This document shows, one piece after another, positions 47,724-54,672 of a stretch of DNA of 54,672 bases (the first letter of the stretch is position 1; every line of letters begins with the position of its first letter). The stretch is from Paramecium octaurelia (taxonomy: Eukaryota; Ciliophora; Oligohymenophorea; Peniculida; Parameciidae): positions 61,365 through 116,036 of the forward strand of contig CAJJDP010000007.1 in the NCBI GenBank assembly GCA_905182995.1, read 5' to 3'. The translations under genes were made by a program, and so were the position numbers. Below the pieces are notes generated by a model that saw only the letters and a program-made list of their open reading frames with translations, was not told the origin of the DNA and searched no databases.

Positions 47724-50700
47724 TCATTCCTGTTTGTTTTCTAAAATCAAACTGCCTTTTGATTTGAATAATTATAATAAATCTACACCTGAATAATTAA
47801 CAAATTATCCTTTTGATATTAGAGCTCCTTAGCCTTCTAAATTGGGATACTACGAAATTCGAAGGATAGTTATATTAGATGTAGCTAAATTCTATTAAAA
47901 ATAAATACTATTATCTTGAGGAACTTTGTTAGAAAAGGAATTGGGACTAAATTAAGGCAGAATTTGATTGTAAAGAGTATCTTAAGGCAATGTCTCTTTT
48001 CTAGCTTTTACATCCCATAAACGGACAGAGCTATCTCTACTACCAGATGCTAATATAATACCATCTGGAGAGAAACAGATTGATCGAACATAATCAGTAT
48101 GGCCATCTAATTTGGCTATTTATAATCCTGTCTTAGAATCCCATAAACGTATAGAGTGATCTCTACTCCCAGATGCTAATGTAACACCATCTACAGAGTA
48201 ACAGACAGATAAAATTCCATCAGTGTGACCTTCTAATTTGATTTTTTCATTCCCTTTCTTAGTATCCCATAAACGGATATTTTAGTCTAAACTACCAGAT
48301 GCTAATGTAGAACTATCAGGAGAAAAACAAATTGAATAAACAAAATTAGTATGACCTTCTAATGTGGCTAATACAGACCCTTTCTTAACATTCCATAAGC
48401 GAATAGATTTATCATAACTACCAGATGCTAATGTAGTACCATCAGGAGAGTAACAAATTGTTCTTACATAATTTGAATGACCATCTAATTTGGCTTTTTA
48501 TTATCCTGTCTAAACATCCCATAAACGGATAGACTTATCATCACTTCCGGATGCTAATGTAGTACCATCAGGAGAGAAACAAACGGATCGAACAGTGCTA
48601 CAATGACCATCTAATTTGGATTTTAATTATCCTGGCTTAACATCCCATAAACGGATAGAATTATCATCACCACCAGAAGCTAATATAGTACCATTAGGAG
48701 AGAAACAAACTGATCGAACAGTCCTACGATGACCATCTAATATGCCGATTTATTACCCTGTCTAAACATTCCAAATATGTATAAACTAATCATAACCACC
48801 AGATGATAATGTAGAACCGTCAGGAGAGAAACAGACTGATAGAAGTCCACTGGTATGACCATCTAATTTGGTTTAATATACTGTTTTAACATCCCATAAC
48901 CGAATAGAGTTATCATTGCCGCCAGATGCTAATATAGTACCATCTGGAGAGAATATGACTGAGAGAACTCCATAATTATGACCATGTAGTTTTGTTTTTT
49001 ATTATCCTGTCTTAACATCCCATAAACGGATAAAGTTATCATCACTACCAGAGGCTAATGTAGTACTATCAGGAGAGAAACAAACTGACCGAATAGTGCC
49101 CATATAACCATTTAATTCGACATTTATTTTCTCTGTATTAACATCCCATAATAGAATAGAGCTATCTTCACAACCAGATGCTAATGTAGTACCATTAGGA
49201 GAAAAACAGATTGAATAAATCCTATGATCACCATGTAATTAAGCTTTTTATTCTCCTGAATTAACATCCAATAAACGGATATAGTTATCAACACTACCAG
49301 CTGCTATTGTCGTACCATCAGGAGAGAAACAGGCTGATCGAACTTAACTATGACCATCTAAATTCTTTTCTTATCCTGTATTAATATCCCATAGGAGGAC
49401 AAATTTATTATCACTACAACAAGCTAATGTAGTCCCATCAGGAGAAAAACAGACTGTATTAACATAATATTAAAGATGGTTTAATATTGCCTTCTGTTAT
49501 CCAGTCTTAATATCCCATAAAAGGATGGATTTATCATAACTACCAGATGCTAATGTAGCACCATCAGGAGAGTAACAAAGCGTTCTAACCACATTTTAAT
49601 GATACTCTATTTTGAGTTTTTATTATCCTCTCTTAACATCCCATAAACGGATAGAACAGTCACCTCCACCACAAATAATACCGCTACTAGATGCCAACGT
49701 AGAACCATCAGGAGAAAAACAGACTGAGTACACTTAACTATCATGTCCATTCAATTAATTTAACTCATGTATTTTTATATTTCTCCATTTACAATTGAGC
49801 ATTTAAGCTCCATTTAAGTTCATTCCACTTATATCAACATTTTCAAAATTGGATCCATTGAAATTGCATCTTACAAAATTTCCACCAACCAAAGATGTAT
49901 CTCTAATCCTTATATTCTCAAAGTTGTATTCTCTCAAATCCACTTTCATTTCTACTAATAAATTGAGTGAGTTCGATCCGCTATAGATAAATCTCTCGTC
50001 AATGGCTGTAAGAAGTACTAGGAATTTCAAAAATTCAATTATGTACTAATCATAAGATATTTATTTTCTTAAGTCCTTTCTAATTTAATCATAGTTCTCA
50101 GTTGAATAATTCTTCTTATTAAAATCTATTTCGCTAATATTTTAAATCATAGAAGCTATAAATTTCAATTGAGTTTTACTTTACAAGTACTCTAAACAAT
50201 TAGTAATATTATTATTTCTAAGTATCTTATGTAGCTCATAAAGGTAGGATCCATCAAAATACCTAGTCTAAGTCAATACCTAATACATATCTTCCCTTCT
50301 GTTATAAACTTACTTAATTTCAGGAATGTTTTCTTATGAATTATCAGTTTTTTTAATTAATTAGTTAATCCCCTTCATTTCTTTACTCAATTTATCACAA
50401 AACTCCTTTGTTTCCATTTCCCATTATTGCTTTACCATTTCCAACCTCTTCAACTAAGAGTTTTTCTAAATATTCAAATCATCTAATTGTTTTCCTATAA
50501 TAATTTAGACTAATTTTTCTAACTCAGCATTAGTCAACTCAACAGGATTCACATAGTTGTTAATGTAATTCATGTAAGATTTATCTTCCAACTCAAACTA
50601 ATCATATATCTAATTTATTGATTTTGTTAATTCATCAAAAATTTGTTTTAGCATATTTAGTGTTGAAGACAGCATTGATTGAAAATTCATTCTCTATTTA

Positions 50701-50903
50701 ACTATTTTATAGGCATCATCAAGAGTAAATTCTTTTAATTTCTTCATAAATATATCTTGAAATTTTTTCATCGAAACTATGTATTAAACATCCACTCCAT
50801 GTTCATCTTGGCATTCAGGGCAAAGCTTCCTTTAACATTTACATTGATGAGGAGCTATGCAAATTGTTTATACTTGATTTAGAATATGATGAGTGCAATT
50901 CAT
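47724..50903 (-). CDS. B-box-like, pentapeptide and WD40 (14 repeats) protein, 1059 residues
   Basis: Minus strand, ATG 50903 to TGA 47726-47724, 3180 nt with no intron and no in-frame TGA. Cys3, His6, Cys15, Cys21/Cys23, Cys28, Cys31 and His35 form a B-box-like zinc site. Residues 45-300 are Lys/Glu/Gln-rich, probably coiled. About 330-366 is a short pentapeptide-like stretch (repeats such as Asn-Phe-Glu-Asn-Ile and Cys-Asn-Phe-Asn-Gly). From 377 to 967 there are 14 WD40 repeats of about 42 residues, nearly uniform: [17 protein letters not shown]. Fourteen blades would make two seven-bladed propellers. The C-terminal 90 residues follow a tail seen in related Paramecium WD40 proteins. It is probably a cytoplasmic scaffold; ligands unknown. 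The first blade carries a Gly/Cys-containing insert. Confidence 0.92.
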
Positions 50904-53308
50904 GTTCTTCTAAAAATAATATTGAATTTTTATTACAAATAACTATTAATGCCTATATTCAATTTTGGTAATTATAATAAATTTTGATAGGGCTCTAGTA
51001 TACAACTAAGTATTGATAAAAAAACACAAATAAACAAGATTACTTACTCTTTCTATGAGAAATTTGGAATAATTATTATCTTGAAAGAACATGGGTTTGA
51101 ATAAAACAAGTCTCTTCATATATTTTGGTTATAGTTATAAAGAATACTCTGAAAAAAATATTCACAATATTTGAACGTTTCATCTACTTCCTAAAAAGCT
51201 GCTCAAATGCTTTTATTAAGGCTCTACATTTATATAATTCATTTATTAGAATCAATTAGATGATAATAAAAAACTAATATAATTGCTTTCTTTAATGCAT
51301 TTACTAAAGATTAAACTAAAGGTAGAGTAAATGTTGATTTGTATCTCATAATCATGAACCTGATTACTTGAATATGGGAATTACAATTATAAGGAGATAA
51401 AATCTATTTAAATAATTAGAGATAAATTCAGCAAAATTAAATTATAGAATTTCTATTTGCTACTATTAATAATACAAGATATTTATTCATTAATATGATT
51501 TAATTTTAAAATTCATATTCATCAAAATAGTTTTTTTTAACAACTAAGAATGAGTTTTTAAATGATGAAATCTATATGATGTATCCTAGCTAGAGAAATT
51601 TTAGATTGTAACCGATAAAATCATATTTTCTATTGAATAATGACTCACTAATAAATAAGAGAGAATTCAATTAATTGATTCGATTTATATCGATTACCAT
51701 TCTTAAAAAAAAGTAAATATTTATGTTTAACTTTCTTTAATCAAGAGATTAAGGCAGGCTTCATCATTATTTTCTGCTTGAACTAAATTTATTTAATAAA
51801 AAACAAAATCACTTTAAATCAGTAACCACCCAGATCTATATATCAATAGAATTAAAATAAATATTCTATTTTTAGGGTTTAATGTCATAATGTAAATAAT
51901 TGTAATCCAGAATATAATCCAGAAATAATCATTGTAATTAATATAAACAACAAAAAAATATTTGGATACATTTTCTTAATGATGGCCAATATTTGAAAGA
52001 AAAAGAGTATACCGATGCTTACGAACATTATTTAAAAAGATTGGTATAAATATTAATTGAAATTGTTTAAGGAATGTAAACAATATACTTAATTAATAGC
52101 ATTATAAAAATTAATTATGCCACAAATTCTCATCTTAAGTTTCTTGGAGCCTGCAGTTAAGAAGTGATCTGATTAAATGAAGATTATTGAAAAATGAAAT
52201 TATGTGATTTGCCATTTGAAGATGCTGATTATAGCAAAAAATTAAATAACAATTGGCAGGAACTTATTTATAAGTAGAATCGGAAAGAAAAGGGAATACT
52301 TACAAAGTAAATTTAGAATTGGACGTAATTCAATTTATAGTAAATAAATTCAATTTTTAAATAATCATCCTATATCATACATGCTTTAGCAAGCAATAAA
52401 TGAATCTTAATAATAAGTTATTTCTAATAATATCATTATCAGGTTTATGCTTGGCCTTGTAAATAAGAATACAGAAATTTAGAGTATTAAGGATATTTCC
52501 GACTACTCTTTCAATCAGAAATTAATCAATATTTAAAATCTTTTTCAAAGCATCTCTTTTATGAGCAAAAAATATAAATATTGAATTAATCTGATATTAT
52601 TTATATATAGAATGTAAGTGTTTATAAATGGCTAAGTTTAATAGCTTAAGTACATGAAGGAAATGCAAGTTCAATCTCATAAGTTCCTTATATTTAAAGA
52701 AAAAAAATTGCAAAATTCTTATTGATAATAGAATTTGATCTATTGTTTTAATCCAAATAAGGTTCATTATGTCTGGAAAATATTGTTACAATATATTCCT
52801 ATATTGATATGGTTAGATAAAATCTTAAGAATCCTTAAACGAAAAGAAAAAGGGAGTTTATTAAAACTAAGAGAAAATAAACAACTATTTTCCTTTTATT
52901 CAATACTTCAAAAAGTGGATTTTTAGATTCAATTATAAAACGTTAATTAAATTATCATAATTTGATTGATATTAAAATAAAACTTAATTGTTAATAATTT
53001 TATATCAACTCAACACGATATTTTGTTTCCGCAATTGAATTTAATTTGATCGATTAAGCATTAAATTTGGAGAAGTACACACTAAAATTGAAATTGCTAT
53101 TTAATTTATTAATATTAATGAAAGTTAAAGGAGTTTGCAAGAATTTTTTGTCTGCCTAAACATTTCTATATAGAAAGAAGACAACTTATCATTTAATAGA
53201 CTTGAACTGCGCGTCGTTTTAATTTCGATAACTAATAATAAGTGTGCAGGTTAAAAATTTTGATAAAAATAATATTTCTAATTTAAAACAATCACCATAT
53301 ATTCAAAA
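50904..53308. other. No gene assigned; scattered protein-like fragments
   Basis: The left end should contain the promoter of the WD40 gene. Between 51900 and 52960 the + strand shows protein-like pieces in changing frames; I tested a protein-kinase reading but found no Lys of the ATP site, HRD or DFG, so it is not called. The rest is AT-rich without motif. Confidence 0.3.
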
Positions 53309-53854
53309 TCATGTCCAATTTCTTCTTGCATAAAATGCTTAAATTTTTATTATAACTAAATCATTTAATGTACCACCTTCCATATAACTTAATTTTATGC
53401 TTGATACCATTTGATCTGGAAATTTAATTTTGACTATACTTTACACTAATAAATCTTCAAAAACCACTTTTTCAATGTTGTCTTTATTTTAGACAGTTAT
53501 TTTAGGATTAAATTTTCTACCATCTAGATCATAGAACCAGACAATTATTTAATTAATCTCTTGTGTTGATGCAAATGAAACCACAATAGAGGAATTTGTA
53601 ACAATATGCCCATTATCATGATCAACAGAATAAATGGAATCTCTCAATGGGCTCATATTTTAGGAGATTCCATAAAATTTATTAAATTTCGCACTTGAAA
53701 TTATTGCTCCATTGGATTCAGATGCTACATCTTTGTAATAACTTCGAAGAATTGATTTTACCCTTAATTCTTAATTATTCTAATATTTGCAATTTCCGTT
53801 GGTAAACATTAGAAATGGGTAATCCAAGAATAATAGAATGAAATATAAAGTCAT
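53309..53854 (-). CDS. Small secreted protein, 181 residues, galactose-binding-like fold possible
   Basis: Minus strand, ATG 53854 to TGA 53311-53309, one uninterrupted code-6 frame of 546 nt, no intron. The first 20 residues (Met-Thr-Leu-Tyr-Phe-Ile-Leu-Leu-Phe-Leu) form a signal peptide. The mature part contains Ile-Val-Val-Ser-Phe and then Ile-Asn-Gln-Ile-Ile-Val-Trp-Phe-Tyr-Asp-Leu-Asp-Gly-Arg. This strand-turn pattern resembles F5/8 type C (discoidin-like) beta-sandwich domains, where an Asp-x-Asp-x-Arg turn follows a hydrophobic strand. Only one Cys remains after cleavage. The fold assignment is inferred from this segment only. There is no C-terminal membrane anchor, so secretion or lumenal location is likely. 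The neighbours give no functional clue. Confidence 0.72.
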
Positions 53855-54545
53855 TTAATTTCTTATGATAAATATATTATTATCAATTTATACATCGTAG
53901 AATATTTGAGAAAGCATATTCAAAAAACAAAGCAATTTTCTTTTTAATTTTGATCTTTTTTTGAATAATTTACTATGTATATTAATAAAGTGTGTGCTGT
54001 AAATTGAAGAAATATTTCATAAATTTACAATTTACTTTTTCAACATAGAGGAAAATTATTTACATAATTTCTTTCATTTCCTTTAAAACGTAATTCTTAA
54101 TCATAATTTTGGTGGAACAATCATTCAGCAGAATCTCAATTGATTTTGTTATTCATTTCTTTAATAAGTACAAAATTCTTAATTATTTTGAAGATTATGA
54201 ACTATTATTTTGGGATATATTCCTATATGTCTAGTTTTGTAAAAGATTAATTAAATGCGATAGAATCAAAAGTCAGTTCTTCCTAATCTAAGTAATTTTG
54301 TATAGAAATTCATAAAATTAATAAATATTAAAGTAATATTTCGAACTAAAATAATTATTGAAATTTCAATCCTTTTACATTTTGTTTGAGTTTGAATATC
54401 AAAATCAACTAATTGATCTTTCTACTAAACATATTGAAAATAAATTATTATTTCTATTTTAAAAATATTAACTTTACTTTAATTGCAAATTTAGGATTTA
54501 TTCTTTACTTTTATTAAATTATTGTTCCATCTTAAATTAAATAAG
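53855..54545. other. Intergenic, nothing recognised
   Basis: AT-rich sequence upstream of the small secreted-protein gene. No motif or RNA gene was seen. Confidence 0.4.
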
Positions 54546-54672
54546 TCATTACTTTCTTTGAATGAGTGTAATAAAGTTCATTAATGAAATATCATCTAAG
54601 TAATCAGAGGAAAGTTGGGGAGTTACTTTAAAATTCATTCCTGATGCAACTAGTATATATGATTCTTTATAT
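54546..54672 (-). CDS. Possible C-terminal end of a gene running off the window
   Basis: Minus-strand code-6 frame open from the window edge to TGA 54548-54546, about 41 residues of ordinary composition (Val-Ala-Ser-Gly-Met-Asn-Phe-Lys-Val-Thr-Pro). It is locally less AT-rich than the flank. Too short to assign; it could be chance. Confidence 0.25.

Noticed and set aside
51900..52960. Protein kinase pseudogene
   Set aside because: General resemblance only; none of the kinase landmark residues was found.
1..54672. Telomeric repeats, tRNA or rRNA genes, CRISPR arrays
   Set aside because: No run of telomere-like CCCCAA/CCCAAA units, no tRNA B-box-like arm with a foldable cloverleaf, and no regularly spaced repeats with unique spacers were seen.

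Overview
The window reads as ciliate nuclear DNA, most likely Paramecium. It is very AT-rich. Its long reading frames open only when TAA and TAG are read as glutamine and TGA is the sole stop (genetic code 6). Its introns are tiny (22-30 nt, GT..AG). Standard-code frames are therefore mostly fragments or shadows, and the gene models below were built by hand-translating with code 6 and removing introns. Five larger models and one small one close exactly in frame.

Layout. 1-1639: no gene seen. 1640-3963 (+): zinc-binding B-box-like + TPR protein with 14 introns. 3964-9049: degenerate coding fragments. 9050-11066 (-): second TPR protein with 13 introns and a candidate 28-bp internal eliminated sequence (IES). 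11112-17000: gene remains, namely a calcium-dependent protein kinase pseudogene, one copy of a dispersed repeat family, and a less AT-rich cysteine-rich relic. 17698-20460: a small unknown ORF and a WD40 pseudogene. 21188-23434 (+): B-box-like + GTPase-like protein whose nucleotide motifs are degraded. 23900-29402: RING remnant, small ORFs, TPR remnant, and a broken unknown membrane-type gene. 30238-33996 (+): 1252-residue single-pass membrane protein. 38244-41712 (-): 1128-residue cysteine-rich multi-pass membrane protein. 44329-45400: second copy of the dispersed repeat. 47724-50903 (-): B-box-like + pentapeptide + 14 WD40 repeats. 53309-53854 (-): small secreted protein. The right edge holds a possible gene end.

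Two single-N positions (26352 and 42656) are each flanked by about 1.3-kb direct repeats. The first pair looks identical over 1298 bp; the second is identical except at the very end. They look like unmerged contig ends rather than biology, so about 2.7 kb is probably counted twice.

How it fits together: three proteins (1640, 21188, 50903) share a short N-terminal Cys/His module joined to three different modules (TPR, GTPase-like, WD40). Two large proteins and one small one are secretory or surface proteins. There is no operon logic. The low density of intact genes and the many decayed gene copies are unlike a compact Paramecium somatic chromosome. Germline (micronuclear) DNA or a poorly constrained chromosomal region would explain this, and the candidate IES points the same way, but the sequence alone does not settle it.
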